Assembly: GCA_950295325.1 (NCBI GenBank)
Contig: OX485803.1
Coordinates: 4,712,001-4,776,000 of the forward strand
DNA length: 64,000 nt
Origin: Polytrichum commune
Lineage: Eukaryota > Streptophyta > Polytrichopsida > Polytrichales > Polytrichaceae
Reading direction: 5' to 3'
Shown here: positions 1 through 12,805 of the stretch, piece after piece
Layout of the letters: each line of letters starts with the position of its first letter
How positions within the stretch are numbered: position 1 is the stretch's first letter
Translations under genes and position numbers: made by a program
Notes under the pieces: generated by a model
Database searches by the model: none
The model's input: the letters and a program-made list of their open reading frames with translations, nothing else
Told to the model about the DNA's origin: nothing

Positions 1-563
1 AGGGCCAAACTCACTTTGGCATGCCAGGAGGTGCTAAAATGAGTTTGGCACCAATGAATTGATATAGAATGTTCCTAGTTCAAACCTACACACCAACTCC
101 AAGCATGCACTGAAAATGGCTTTTGTATGCAAACAGCTAACTCCTGATCAAAACCCTGTTGAATGAAAGGATAACTTTAATACCTTCTAGGATTCGTGAT
201 GATTAGAAATATCCTCAACCTGGAGAGTTATTATAACTGGAGCAACCTTCAGCATATGTAAGGATTCTCTCTTTCTATTCCTGCATCAAGAATAAATTTT
301 GAAGAATCATGGTTATTGATTACAAGCATTGTCAAGTGGCAAACTCTCATTAGGTCATACCTCATTGTTGATACCTATCCTTGGACACAAAGCCTTCTCC
401 CATCTACCATAATTCAACCTAAAACCTTGCCAAAAAGGATCTCACCAAGTATAATATATATTCTCCAAGATGCTTGTCTAGGGAGAACAGCCACTACACA
501 ACTTAAGAATGTCAAGTCATTTTTCAGGTGTGATGTATTCTCACAGGGTGTTGGGTGTTCCAG
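1..563. other. NDC1 intron with dispersed repeat, no exon seen
   Basis: This lies upstream of the first recognised NDC1 exon. Bases 1-140 match a dispersed repeat that recurs at 4040-4260 and 7751-7970, with the shared strings TGAGTTTG and CCAAGCATGCACTG. I see no convincing coding exon; a short open frame at 316-642 has no recognisable similarity. Confidence 0.5.
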
Positions 564-3500
564 GAGGTGGATAGAAGATTATCAGAACTGGAAAAAGAGA
601 GGTTTGCTGCAGCATCGGCACCCATTGAGGTGGTCATTGTAGGTTCAGGCTACTGTGGAGTGGAGCTTGCTGCTACTCTAGCTGAGAGGCTTGGTGATCG
701 AGGTACCATTAAAGTGGTTGACATGGGGTCAGACATCTTGGGTTCAGCACCGGCTGGCAACAGGGAAGCAGCCTCAAAGGTGATTCTCTAGTCTCACTAT
801 CAATAGATGTCAATAAGGTAGATGAAAGTCTCAAATGGTTACTTTTTCCGAATAGCCCACTTCTCATAGGATACGAAACACGCGATCATCACGTGATGGT
901 TAGCAAATTCAAATCAAGGCCGTAGCCAATTTTCTCATGGAACTGATATGAATATTAAATTCATTATCCAAGCGAAGATTCTCGTGCTTAGTTCCCCCAA
1001 TTTTGTTGACTATTGAGTCCAGAATGGTTATCATATTTTGAGCACGTGGTCATGTGTTTCTGTTATCCAGTCTTGGAGCCACACCAAACCTTGACCAAAC
1101 CACACAGCACTCACCGATTAAGTAAAGTAACCGAATAAGGGATGTCTACCTTAGTTTAGTTGAATGGAGGTTCACTGGTTGTTTTGCAAGTCGCACCAAG
1201 ACAAGTGTCTTCTGGCTCTTCACACTAGGGCCTTGGATTTTGATTTCTTTAACCCTTGAAGACCTGGGGTGTGTTTATATGGGATACATGATGATTTGTA
1301 CAACTACAACAATTAGTGAAAATAATATGTTGTTTGGTCTATTATATCGAATCCATATGTAGTACACTTTAAAAATAAGGAAGTGACTATAAAGTCATAT
1401 GACAACAGTGATTGAATATGTGGTTCCTATTTAAGTATAGGTCATACATACGAGCTCAAAACTTTGTATATTTCAATTTGCATATGATAAAATGAGCTAA
1501 CTTTAGACACAAAAACTTTTGCCACTTTAAACTAAGAATATATATGAGTGATCTTAAACCCCTCTGCATGACATCTTGAGGCTCATGATGAGCCTCTCCA
1601 GATCTTTAAGGTTGAATGTGTACACAGGGGAGACATGAGGGGCCGTATAGACGGTATATTTTGTGGCTTTACCAGTGTTTGTAAGTCATCTCTACATACA
1701 TTAAATCTTTGATAATGTATCCATATGGTTACTCTACGTAGGCTTCCTTCACATTGTTCTAGCATTGTTGTGCTCTGTTTGGTCTTTTTAAAGGTAGATA
1801 ACACTTATTTAGTTACTTTTCTAATTAGGGCACTTATATTTGAGTGGCATGTGGTTTGGTGTGGCTCCAAGAACGGGTGTCAAAAAAACACGTGTTCGAA
1901 AGAGATTTGGACTTTGTGCTCAAAATATGATAGCCATTCTAGGCTTAATAGTCAACATAATTGAGGGGACCTATATGACCATTTACTGAGCATGAGAATC
2001 ACTTCGATAATGGATAAGATTTTCATGTGAGCTCTGAAAATTATTTTAAGGAAAGTGGCTACAGCCTCAATTTGGATTAGCTAACCATCTTGTACTGATT
2101 GCATGTTTCATATCATAGGAGTAGTGGGCTGTTTGAAAAGTTACCATTTAAGACTTATCTACCTTAATTGTCTTGGGTCAGCTTCCTGGTTCCATCATTG
2201 TTGTTTATATTTTGCATAGATTTCGCCTGGCTTATGTGTCAAAGAGCTTGTGACAGAAAATCTTCTGTGTGAAATTGCAGGTTCTCTCTTCCAGAAATGT
2301 AGAGTTGGTTTTGGGATATTCTGTAGCAAACATAAGCAGAATTGATGAGAGTGCATCCCCTGGTTCAAAACGCGTGAACCTAGAGCTTCAACCACCTTCA
2401 AGAGGTAGAAGAAATGTTGGTGGTGGGAAGGTTTTGGAGGCAGACCTACTGCTTTGGACAGTAGGAACGAAAGCTTCAATTCCTCCAGCTGAAACACAAT
2501 CTGGGTACCAGGCTTTTCCTGTAAACGGACGTGGACAAGCTGATACAGATGAAATGCTACGAGTGAAAGGTCATCCACGTATTTTTGCTTTAGGTGATTT
2601 GGCTGGCACGAAAGATGATTCTGGCAGGCAATTGCCCACCACTGCTCAGGTAATTCCTCTTTTTGGCTTGGATATGTTACAATATGCACACTTGAGCAAT
2701 GACTTTGGTGGTTGGGATCAAGGCTTCATTGACTCTTGTCACGATTTTGATTGTTCTGTAAACTTTGTTTATTCCATATGGCAATCACAGTAACAAATTA
2801 ATTTAAGCATCGTGATACTGTTGTAGTAAATATCCAAAATAGTGTCAAATGTCAATAAATTAGTGTGGGTCAACCTAATTGCATGTATCAGTGTAGTTGG
2901 TAGGGTTCTTTTTAGGGATTGTTCATAGTTTGGTGCTTCCAGCATGGAGGTTACCTGGTCAATTGGTCATCTTAAGAGTTATGAGTATTTAAGGGTTCGG
3001 CAACCCTAGTATGGGACAAAAAATGGGCGATCAAGTTGTCCCAGTTATGGCCACTAGAAAGAGTCCACCTCTTAATTATGGTAGTCGCTTGTGGGCGAAG
3101 AGATTCTATAATTCATGCTACTGTATGGGACAAACATAGATATTATTCTTTGTGAGCAGGTGGCATAGGTTTCATTCTCAAACAAGGTTTAGAGCAGAAG
3201 GCAGTCAATATCTTACTTATATAGGTTGAGTGTGTTTGTTAATTCTTGTTTTGGTTTGTTGTGTGGATACCTACGGATGTGATTGTATATTCAAATAATT
3301 GTAAAGAAAAATGTTTATTCTTGTCCTGCAGGTTGCTTTCCAGCAAGCAGACTATGCAGGCTGGAATCTGTGGGCAGCCATCAACAATCGCCCACTTCTG
3401 CCCTTCCGGTTTGTTGCTAAATGACATTTGTCCTGTATTGCCTATGTTCTGAAGTTGGTAATGCCGAAATTTATGACTACTGACTGGGTATTTCAATGAT

Positions 3501-4493
3501 GACATTAGCTTTAGTTTCTGGGACTTCAAATGCTTCAAATATTTCAGGAAAGGATTAACCTGGACTATATTTTTGAGTGGCATGAAGCAGGGTGTGACTA
3601 TAAAGCTGAATGACAATGCTGTTTTATTTTATTTTATTTTATTTTTTAATAATAAATTTAGAGAACACAAGTCCAAACTCATTCCAGTCAAGCTGATTAG
3701 CAACTTGCCACTTTGGGTGTACCGCGTGTTTTGTAGTTCCTAATGACATCTTTTGTGAATTGTATAGTTATCAACATTTAGGAGAGATGATGACACTGGG
3801 CGCAAATGATGGGGCCGTGAGCGTTAGTTTTATTGAAGGCATCACTCTTGAGGGCTTGCTTGGTCATACAGGTATGATTTTAGACGAACAGACTTTGTCC
3901 TTGACCTCAAAAATATCAAGGATCATCCTTCAACTCCATAAGACTTTTCGTTAGGAGTGTCTCCCTTATGATTCTCCATTGGTCTTTTTGCATCCAATTT
4001 CAATATATTCCTTCCACTTGTGGTGCATGCTCGGATGCAGTGTTTGAATCTGAATGAAGAGCAACCTATGCTGGTTCATTGAGGGTTAAGCTCATTTTAG
4101 CACCTCTTGGCATGCCAATTTGAGTTTGACCCTCAATGAAATCAAAATAGAATTGTTCTTTGCTCAAACCTCCACACTACTGCCTCCAAGCATGCACTGC
4201 AAATTCACCGAATATGAAAGTTTTGTTTGCAAAAAAATGAACTTCTGACCAAATGTCATCTTTAGTTGAAGGATAACTCCACTGTTTTAAATTTCTTAAA
4301 AAAAATCTGAATCAGTTTCTGATACCTAAATTGTTTTGATGGGTGAATTCCAGCAAGGAAGCTTGCATATTTGTATCGGCTTCCTACAAATGAGCATAAA
4401 GCAAAGGTAGGGTTAAGCTGGTTAGCAAAGTCGACTGTGAGTTCAATCTCATTTCTCGAGGACTCCATCAATAAGGCATTGAACTCCTGGTGA
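564..4493 (+). CDS. NDC1: NDC1-type alternative NAD(P)H dehydrogenase, 3' half
   Basis: This is a type II NAD(P)H:quinone oxidoreductase, the plant C1 class, a peripheral flavoprotein that reduces plastoquinone/ubiquinone in plastids and mitochondria. The visible exons are 564-779, 2281-2649, 3332-3408, 3768-3871 and 4354-4493; all have AG/GT borders and join in one frame to a TGA at 4491-4493. Exon 564-779 carries the second dinucleotide-binding fold (VVIVGSGYCGVELAATLAE). The next exon has the LLLWTVGTKA segment and the FAD-contacting HPRIFALGD segment. Later exons give GWNLWAAINNRPLLPF, LGEMMTLGANDGAVS and the C-terminal KLAYLYRLPTNEHKAKVG, all close to plant NDC1 as I recall it. The 5' exons, with the first FAD-binding fold, lie outside the window. 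Intron 780-2280 is enlarged by two MITE copies. No break is seen, and the family assignment is firm. Confidence 0.95.
817..1155 (-). repeat. MITE family A copy in NDC1 intron
   Basis: A repeat of about 340 bp bounded by AAGGTAGAT (817) and its inverse TCTACCTT (near 1147-1154). It shares its interior with the copies at 1791-2165, 8488-8837, about 10420-10790, about 11400-11775, about 19566-20014 and about 39640-39970. Recurrent internal landmarks include GAAGATTCTCGTGCT, TTGAGCACG and a segment resembling CACACCAAACC. It has no coding capacity and is probably a non-autonomous TIR element. Confidence 0.7.
1791..2165 (+). repeat. MITE family A copy in NDC1 intron
   Basis: This is in the opposite orientation to the copy at 817-1155 in the same intron. 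It starts AAGGTAGATAA and ends TTATCTACCTT, so its ends are inverted repeats. Interior landmarks are TTTGAGTGGCATGTGGTTTGG and GAGCATGAGAATC. The flanking bases are compatible with a TA or TAA duplication, but I could not settle which. Confidence 0.75.
3614..3650. repeat. ATTTT microsatellite in NDC1 intron
   Basis: A short run of ATTTT units about 30 bp long, inside the intron between the exons at 3332-3408 and 3768-3871. Confidence 0.8.
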
Positions 4494-7400
4494 ATTTTGC
4501 AATATGATGATAACAAGCAAAACGTGAAGTCGAAGGTGGCTAGGGAAACAAACTGTGTGCTCAATCTAATCTCTTCAAATTCCATCAGGAGGCTTTGGAT
4601 ACCTGATATGTCATCATCCCCATCATCTGTGAAATACATACTATCTCAATTTAACTGATGACATTGTATTCATGTATTTTACCATATCCTGCTGCTTGCA
4701 AATTTTCATACTTGTTATGCATGGGATTTTGTTCAGTTTGGTGTAAGATGGCATGGTTCTTTTCACAGAAGAGCAAGGATTAAAATATTAGGTCAGTTTT
4801 GGTGATGTGATCCATGGAGTTCATGGTACACTATTCAATTGAAATAGTGTGGTCTACACTTGAATTCGAAGTGTCCACATTTAAAAAAAACGAATGTGGA
4901 CCATAGTAATTATGAATTCAATGTTAAATCTTGCTTATGAAATTGAAGTGTGTACAAGATATTTTTGGTGTTTGTAACAGGATGCAGTGTGTAGTCAATC
5001 AATATAAAGAAGTTTGGGTCTGTGATGGGTGGCATCACTATTGTCATTAAAGCAATTGGCATGAGATATTTTGTGCTCAAATTGCGATGTAATATGGACT
5101 CCATCAGTTTAAACAGATTGTGCATGTCATTTGGCAACCTGGTTGTCATTGGTGTGCATTACATCTTTGTTATTATTTAAGTCATGCCAAGCCATGTGCC
5201 ATATCATGCTGCTAAACCATTTATGATTTATGGTATTAAGAATCACTTACTGTTTGGAGTTACACCAAGCTATAAAGTTTTACCTAGAACATAAGTTTTC
5301 ATCAACTAAAGTCATTTTAGGTTCAATAACGAGTAAACATCTTATAATGTCTTTGTAGATAGTCATTGAAATCCCCTTGAAATATATGGCAAGAATTCAT
5401 AGCATTGCGTTATTTCAAATAGCAAGTGACACTAAAGACCTTAATGTTGTGATAGGTTGTTGATATGGCACTCTTATACATCCTCCATCCCAATTCTATG
5501 AGTAAGCCTACTTGTTGCCTTATCTGCATAACAAATGTTATTTATGAAGGAAACTTAGATTTATATGTTGGAAGATCCACTAGGCTCCCCCACCCATTGC
5601 CTCATCCACATTATGCAGAAAGTGAGTGTGGGCATGCATTTCTCCCCAAGAAGATGAGCCCATATGTTGCCACTTGTATTCCATAAGCAAAAAGTAACAT
5701 TGAATTCTTAAATATCATAACGAGACGAGCAATCAATGCCCTTATTTACGCTCTAGTTCCCATCTAAAGGTGACTCATTTACCTAAAATAGGCTAGGGTT
5801 CTTTGATTGATGAGGTCCTTACCATGTCATCTTGCAAGAAAACATGAAACCAATAAAGTTTTTTCCGACATGCATACTCATGTACAACAAATGGGGAGGG
5901 GGGGGGGGGTTGTGAATGCACCATATCCACAGCTGCAAAACAAAAGGTGGATGAATGCAAGAGAATTTTTGGATATGGATATGAAAACAAGTGGACTAGC
6001 TCTAAGGCATTTGAAATTTAATGATGTCCACTTTATTTAGTATCCATAATATTTCATAGTCTATACTATTCGAGGATGATGGTGTAGTGCATGTGATATT
6101 AAAGAGGTATGTAGTGTTAACATGGATGCATGATAATAGAGAATTAGTTTAGCATATGATATTATGAAATAACACAAAGTCAAGATTGCAATAATGACAA
6201 TAATTATAATGATCACAACGTTATGAGTGCGAGTATGTGATTTGAATTCTTTGATGGATTACTTTAATGTCAACCCGTGACATGTGGAAGGAAATGTGAT
6301 AACAAGGAAAGAGATTTAAATTGAGCACATCCGTTCCCTAGGGTTTCGGGATATAAGAGAGGATGTGACATTGTTGAGGGAAATATTACGGAGGCTAAGG
6401 TGTATTCATATGAGCTCCAAAAAAACATACAAAAATGTCTATGACCTGGCCGTGAATTTGCTAACCATCTCGTACTAATGGTGTGGGAAACTCTTAAGAC
6501 CCATCTACCTCAAAATTAGTGAGCTGGTACGTGAGGAATATACTTAACCTAGATGTACAGTATAGGAATACGTTACAAGTGGATTGGGATTCGAAAGTGC
6601 TTGAATTTTTACGATTTTTTGGGACCCTGTGCACTGAATCAAATTTGCACTCCTAACACACTTCACTTCCTTAACTTACACACGAATCAAGAAGTTGGAT
6701 TTGGAGCTGGATGATTGCTTGGGTGCAAAAGAAGCAACATTTACTTACAACACACTATTCTTCTCTCTCAGATTTTTTTCAAATCGTCGGTCTTGGGATT
6801 GGCAAACAAGTGTATCCGAGGTTGCGGTGGATTGAAGCTGTCCGATCACTTTGGGGCAATTTTTTTAATTTATTTTGGGTAGGTAAAGGTATGACCACCT
6901 TGTGGCTGGGAAGAGAATTGGGTTTTGATGTCAAAATTTAGTCATTATCAGGGGCTCTAAAGCTTTCAACTGGAGCCGATTTGGTAGTTTCTGCAAATTC
7001 AGGGTGGGGAGGTGCAAGAAGCTTGGATTTGGATTCTGGTCTTGTTTTTTTTATTTTTTTTATTTTGTGATTTTGGTTGTGTTTGGTGTCCGTTGGGGAG
7101 TCTTGGGAGCTTTGAAGTTGGTGGTGCTTTGAAAATTATGCACTTTTGTTTTTGTGGCCAATTTTGATGTGTTGCCAGTGCTTCGATTCATCATTGGTTT
7201 CTTCAAACTCCCAAAGAAATTGTGTGGACCTAATGTGCCACAAAGTTCGCCACAGAAAAAAGGGTAGCTCCGATCCATCATTTTGGGTTAACCCTATTGT
7301 TGAAAGGTTTTGTTGTCGCTACCTGGATCTCACATTTTCTCAACACTTTTGGGTTTGCTTGGTCACCTTGCCTTACCCTTACCCTGTTTCATTGTAGTTG

Positions 7401-8073
7401 AGAGCTGTGAAACTTTTTAGCCTATTCTGATTGTTCAGTCTGCTGGCAAATCTAGAGAATGCTTTCGTTTTGAAATTTTAAGCTATGGAAGCTAAATGAG
7501 TCTGGGAGACATAGAAAAGGAGGAGGTTATTTCATGCATGTGGTTGTGAGGAGAGCATGTGGAGCTCAATCCTAAGTAACTCGTCCACTTGTTTGTAGAA
7601 ATTTTGGGTTGGTGAGGTGCCACTTAACCCTGAAGAATGGATCATTTTTAGGTTTTCATTTTCCCACATTAGAGTCTATCCTTTCAACTCAATTGGGACT
7701 TTTTCGTGGGGAGTTGGTCATACCCTGTGATTGATTTTTCCATTGGAGGTAGTGTTTGAAATTTGAATGAAGAGCAATGTATTCTGGTTCGTAATCAAGG
7801 GTCAACTCATTTTAGGATTTTTTTTGGCATGCCACAAACATGAGTTTGACCCTCAATGAGCTGATATAGAATTATTCTACGTTCAAATCTCCATACCCAC
7901 CTCCAAGCATGCACTGAAGACTTACAAAACATGGAAGGTGTTGTATGAAAATGAGCAAACTCATCTTAAGTTAGGGCATAACTTCCTTCCAAAATGACAT
8001 CATCATCACCCAGCATAGAGTTCTTACTTTGGAATTGTTGTGCAGAAAGTGGTAGAAGTTGCTCATCATCACC
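4494..8073. other. Intergenic region NDC1-OTU1 (3.6 kb)
   Basis: No gene is recognised. It holds a G homopolymer (about 5896-5909), a truncated MITE family A copy (about 6405-6514, ending CCCATCTACCT) and another copy of the window-start repeat (7751-7970). The NDC1 3' UTR and the OTU1 promoter must lie here, but I cannot place a TATA box or poly(A) site with confidence. Confidence 0.6.
7751..7970 (+). repeat. Dispersed repeat family B (also 1-140, 4040-4260)
   Basis: Three copies share the order TGAATGAAGAGCAA, GGGTCAACTCATTTTAG, GGCATGCC, GAGTTTGACCCTCAATGA and CCTCCAAGCATGCACTG. Copies lie at 4040-4260 and, as a partial copy, at the very start of the window. GAGTTTGACCC is close to the inverse of the nearby GGGTCAACTC, so each copy holds a small hairpin around the GGCATGCC palindrome. 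Confidence 0.65.
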
Positions 8074-11000
8074 ATGGAGGACGGCAGTGTAGTGTTGCGA
8101 AGAGTTATTCCGTCTGACAATAGCTGCCTCTTCAATGCTGTTGGGTGAGCTTGTTGACACTCCATCAAATGTTCCTTGGATCAATTAATTTCTTTATTTA
8201 GTTATTTAGGCTGGTTTCGATATACCCTTTCATTTGCACGTCTGATGGTATTAGGGTTTCATTTTTCGGATTGCTTTGTACATGTGATCATGAATGACCA
8301 CTCTACTGGAACATATGAAGCATGAATCTGCTATTAGAAATTATACGTGCACAAAATTCAAATACTACCTCCAAGCATGCACCACAAGTGGAAAGAAATT
8401 AGTGGTATTGTATGTGATATGAAGAATGGAAAATCATAGGGTGTTGCCAACTCCTGAACAAAGTTCTTTGTGAGTTAAAAGGATAAGGTAGACCACCCTT
8501 GTGTGGTTACTTTTCTTAATTGCACACCTATATATGAGTGGTATGTGGTTCAGTGTGGCTTTAAGAACAGGTACCAAAAAGAAGTGTGTTTTAAAGAGAT
8601 TTGACTACGTGCTTAAAATATAATAATTATTCTATGCTCAATAGTCAACATAATTGGGGGGGACATAGATGACCATTTAATGAGCACGAGAATCTTCACT
8701 TTGATAATGAATTAAGATATTCATATGACCTCCAAAATATTTTGAGGAAAGTGGCTACGGCCTTGATTTGGATTTGCTAACCATCTTGTATTCATCACGT
8801 GTTTTTTATTCTTAACCATTTCAGACCCATCTATCTTAACTCTCTCTAAGCTGAGGTTCTTCTACTTGTATCATAGTCTCTTTATCCAAGTATGTCCCTC
8901 AGTTGGATAGATTAAGAGGCAAGTCTGAAGTGCTTGCTTATGTATTTTCTGTTTCAGGTATGTCATGGAGCATGACAGGAACAAGGCATCTGAGTTACGC
9001 GAGGTAGAAGTCCTTCACTTTTTTGCTGGTTTGGCTTTTGTTGTCAAGTTATGTTGCGGAGAGAAAATTATAAGAATTTTGAGTATAAGTGGAGTTCTGA
9101 TTCTAAATATGCATTTTAATGGAAGGTTATTGCAGCTGCGGTGATGAGTGACCCAACAACTTATACTGAAGCTATTTTGGGCAAACCCAACGAAGAGTAT
9201 GTTCAATGGATTTCAAAGCCAGACAAATGGGGAGGTGATTTTTATCCACATTCATAAATTTAATCAATCTCCATCAAAGGATTTGGAATCTGGAGATTGG
9301 TGCATCATCATTGCAAACTTTTGGAGGCACAACTATCATGTAGATCCAATAAAATGTTGAAACAACATCTGACATTCATGAATAATGTCAGAATAATTAC
9401 ACTATTTTCTTACTTTTCTTCTAATATGTGCCACATTGTGCTACTACAAAACAGATAGTTACATAAGAATACTCTGATTAATATAAGTTACTTACATTAT
9501 ATCCCACTTGGTTTAGCTTTAACCAGTGTTGGTCCAGTATCTGTTGATACCATTTAGGAAATTTAGAATGAGGATTTCACATTTTATGATACTAGTAGGG
9601 TATGGGTATTTGATGGTATTTTTGTTCTCAATACCATTTGGGTTTACATACCATGCAAGAACCTTCATACCTAGATAAAATTGCCCAAGTATCACTACGG
9701 TTTAGAATGGTATTGGCCCAAATAATAACTCGGATACACGAAGATTCTCACACCTTGACATACCCGCCCAATGTCAATATTTGACTGGTATTACAAATTT
9801 GATATCCATAGGTAGGTTTTTTGATACCACTATTGATGTTGATTATTGATACCATGCATTCACCAATATACTGGTCCAACATTGAACGTAATAATCATCT
9901 AGTACACCACCCTTTGGTAAATTGTGATGGTGTTTTTCTGCTAGACACTAATGTCACTAGGCGGTATACTTCATTGTATAATATGATGTTCATTTGAGCG
10001 ACGGCCTTGTGATGCTGTCCTGGTATCCAATTTGTCCTGTTGTCGTCATTTCTTGAGGTTTTCAGTAAGAGTCCATGTTAGTTTTCATACAATGCTAAAG
10101 CCTTTGGTTAGCAATTGATTCTTGCGGAAATGATCAGATTTTGATTATTTTTTGTTGTTGTTATTTACAGGTGCAATAGAACTTGCAATCCTGAGTGATT
10201 ACTATGGACGCGAAATTGCGGCATATGATATCCAGACTAAACGATGTGATATTTATGGGCAGGTATTAACATCTGTTTCAATCTATTTTATCTAGTTTAT
10301 ATGGGCAGGACAGAACGATACAATAAGATCACATTTTTTATTGGTTTTAATTTGCGGGGGTTTGGGGTTGTCATCATGAAAATATTACTCCTAAATCATA
10401 CATATAGGGTACATGTGCCTAAATTTGATACTTTTCTCTCTGCACCCACTTCTAGTAAAATATGAAACAGTTGTTTTGACGCGAGATGATTAGAATATCC
10501 AAATCATGCTCGTAGCCATAGGCCTCATAATTTTCGGAGCACATATGAATATCTTTTTTTTTATCAAAGTGAAGATTCTCATGCTCATTGAGTGGTCATG
10601 TAGGTTGCCAAATGATGTTGATTTTTGAGCCTAGACAAGTTGGCACAGTTTGAAAATGTAGTCCAATCTCTTTAAATACATGGTGTCTATTTGGTGTTTG
10701 TTTTTAGATCCACACCTAACCACATATCACTCAAATACAGGTGTCCACATCATTGCTATGTTGGAATTAGGCACGTGTACATTAGGTGCAAATGTGACGA
10801 CTGGAAGACTGATGTGCATAAAGTTGTATAAATATGTCACATGTATGATGAGGGTAGCTGAAGTAATTTTTAATGATCTTCAAACTCTGTATGTTGAGAA
10901 CCTAAATTTTGATTTTTATTGTTGCAACCAACAGGATAAGGGCTTTTCGGAGCGAGTAATGCTGATTTATGATGGCTTACACTATGATGCTCTTGCAGTA

Positions 11001-12805
11001 AGCTGGTGTTTGAACTTGTAAACTTTTCTTTTCAATCTGTACTAGCAAATTATTATTCCTGTGTGTGATGCCAATAAAATATCCTCTAAAACAAGAAGGA
11101 ATGCACTGAAACTAAATACTATGTTTGCAGATGGCTCCATTTGCAGATGCACCTGAGGAAGTGGACCAAACTATTTTCACCAAGGACAAGAATCAGGCCA
11201 TTGGCATTGCTTCAAAGTTGGCACAAGATGTAGTTGAAGAAGCTCATAGGTTTATTCAGCCCTGAACTTGATTTGTTATTGATCTCACCCTAATTTTAGA
11301 GTTTATAAAACAATGAAGATTCACCACACATTACAAGAAATGATTGCTATCTGTGTGTTAAACTATTCTTGTCCATGTTTCAATATACCATGGTTTTATG
11401 TATGGTAGAAGTGTGTTATTTGTATACTTTTCTCTGCTTCCACTTCTCGTAGGATATGGAATACGCAGTGAGTGCAAGTTGGTTAGCAAATCCAAATTGT
11501 GTCCGTAGCCATTTGCCTCATTTTATTCAGAGCTCATAGGAATATCTTATTTATGATCAAAGTCAAGCTTCTCGTGCTCATTAAATGGCCATATAGGCCC
11601 CCCCAATCATGTCCACTATGGAACCTAGAATGGTCAGCATATTTTCAGCACATAGTCCAATCCCTTGTGAACACATGTCGCCTTTCTGGTGTCCAATCTT
11701 AGATCCACAACTAATCACATACCACTCAAATATAGGTCTCCGTTTTATTGCCACGTTGGATTTAGGCAAGTCTACATTACTTCACTTTACTTTCAGGTTT
11801 GATGCAATCTTGTTTTTCATAAGGAACGTGTTTCAGGCACTTAACACTTCGTTGATTATTCTTGTGATTTCAGGGCTCGCAATTTCACCGATACAGGCAA
11901 TTTTACTCTCCGATGTGGTGTCTGTCAGAAGGGAGTGGTTGGCCAAATGGTGAGTTGTCATTGACAAATAAAGGAGTACATTGGCAAGCTTTTCAAGCAA
12001 CCCGAGACCATAATAGAGCATGTTGAATTTATTTATTTTTTAAATCTGGAATTAGTTAGTATTTTTCATGGGTCACATTCATGCTCAACCTCTTCAAATT
12101 TCAAGCCTCTTGTCTAAGTGCCACCTAGATTGTATGTTATGATAGTATCTACCCACATTGATGAGCTCTGTTCAGAGTAAACCATGTGGCCCGTGATAGC
12201 AAACGATTTGTGAGAAAAAAGGTCACTAGAAATATGGTGTGGCCCACACTAAATTGGATATAATATAGTAGTATGACCTTTAGGGGTGGCTCAAACCCAA
12301 GGCCTTAACACGGATCCCGTGGGAACTCCGAGGTTAAGTCACCCAAGGCCAAAATAGAACTTGGATGGGTGACTTTCCCAACACTTAATTTTCGGTACAC
12401 CCAATCATAGTGGGGGTATCTAGGTGAACCGGATACTTTCAATGTACCATGTGGGAACCTAGAGGCTTGCCCTTGGGGGAGATGGATAACTGCCGTTGAA
12501 GGTGTTCACCTTTGAAAAATGAGGCAGTAGTCCTCGGGTGCCCTCAACTTCTCCTAACGCCTGCTTTGGGATCAAATATAATCGAGAAATGATGCAACAC
12601 CATAATTCAGGCCTTGGGATCAAATACAATCAAGAAATGATGCAACGCCATAATTCAGGCCGGTGGTGATATCGGAGTCGTCCTTCCTTTGAAGTGACAG
12701 AACTATTTTTATTTAATTTTAATTTTTTGGGGGGTGATGCAGGAGGCTGTCGAACATGCGAAAGCCACAGGTCATGCCAACTTTCAAGAATACCAGAGGA
12801 AATAA
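8074..12805 (+). CDS. OTU1: OTU1-type ubiquitin thioesterase, complete, 8 exons
   Basis: This is a cysteine protease that removes ubiquitin chains, the plant homologue of yeast Otu1/human YOD1, which act with Cdc48/p97 in ER-associated degradation. Exons: 8074-8144, 8958-9003, 9126-9234, 10171-10262, 10935-10997, 11131-11249, 11874-11949 and 12743-12805. All introns are GT-AG, and the joined frame is 639 nt, giving 212 residues, close to the roughly 208 of the Arabidopsis protein. The short first exon encodes [20 protein letters not shown], with catalytic Asp15 and Cys18. The catalytic His is in YDGLHYDAL (exon 5). Exons 7-8 carry the C2H2 finger (CGVC...HAKATGH). The exon 4 segment [19 protein letters not shown] is strongly conserved. 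No lesion is seen. Introns hold MITE copies and a 5S-like unit. Confidence 0.96.
8488..8837 (+). repeat. MITE family A copy in OTU1 intron 1
   Basis: It runs from AAGGTAGACCACC to CCCATCTATCTT, with imperfect inverted ends. The interior matches 1791-2165 (ATGAGTGGTATGTGGTTCAG, GAGCACGAGAATCTTCAC). TA flanks both ends. Confidence 0.72.
10420..10790 (-). repeat. MITE family A copy in OTU1 intron 4
   Basis: Inverted copy with the landmarks AAGTGAAGATTCTCATGCTCA and CCACACCTAACCACATATCAC. Its ends share TTTGATACTTTTCTCTCTGC and ATGTTGGAATTAGGCA with the copy at about 11400-11775, so these two form a subgroup. End coordinates are approximate. Confidence 0.65.
11400..11775 (-). repeat. MITE family A copy in OTU1 intron 6
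   Basis: Inverted copy with the landmarks CACTTCTCGTAGGATATGGA, CAAGCTTCTCGTGCTCATTA and CACATACCACTCAAATATAG. Its 3' edge (CCACGTTGGATTTAGGCA) lies about 100 bp before the exon at 11874-11949. End coordinates are approximate. Confidence 0.65.
12284..12402 (+). ncRNA. 5S rRNA-like unit, probably retrotransposon-borne (Cassandra-type?)
   Basis: This 119-bp stretch aligns end to end with plant 5S rRNA. It has GGGTG at the start and CACCC at the end (stem I), CGGATCCC then GAACTCCG and GTTAAG (A box and intermediate element region), and GGATGGGTGAC (C box). Divergence elsewhere argues against a functional 5S gene. About 260 bp downstream, GGTGATATCGGAGTC loosely resembles a plant tRNA-Met primer-binding site. 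A 5S unit just ahead of a primer-binding site is the arrangement of the LTR of Cassandra TRIM retrotransposons, which are known from ferns and seed plants. It sits in OTU1 intron 7. I could not find both LTRs. Confidence 0.72.
12560..12665 (+). repeat. Short tandem duplication next to the 5S-like unit
   Basis: Two near-identical units (TTGGGATCAAATA, TCGAGAAATGATGCAAC / TCAAGAAATGATGCAAC, GCCATAATTCAGGCC) lie in tandem at about 12567-12612 and 12613-12660, period about 46 bp. They are between the 5S-like unit and the possible primer-binding-like string, and may belong to the same element. Confidence 0.65.

Noticed and set aside
12284..12402. Functional 5S rRNA gene
   Set aside because: It is full length and keeps the promoter blocks, but too many internal changes and the single intronic location argue against a working rRNA gene. 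It is kept as a 5S-like unit.
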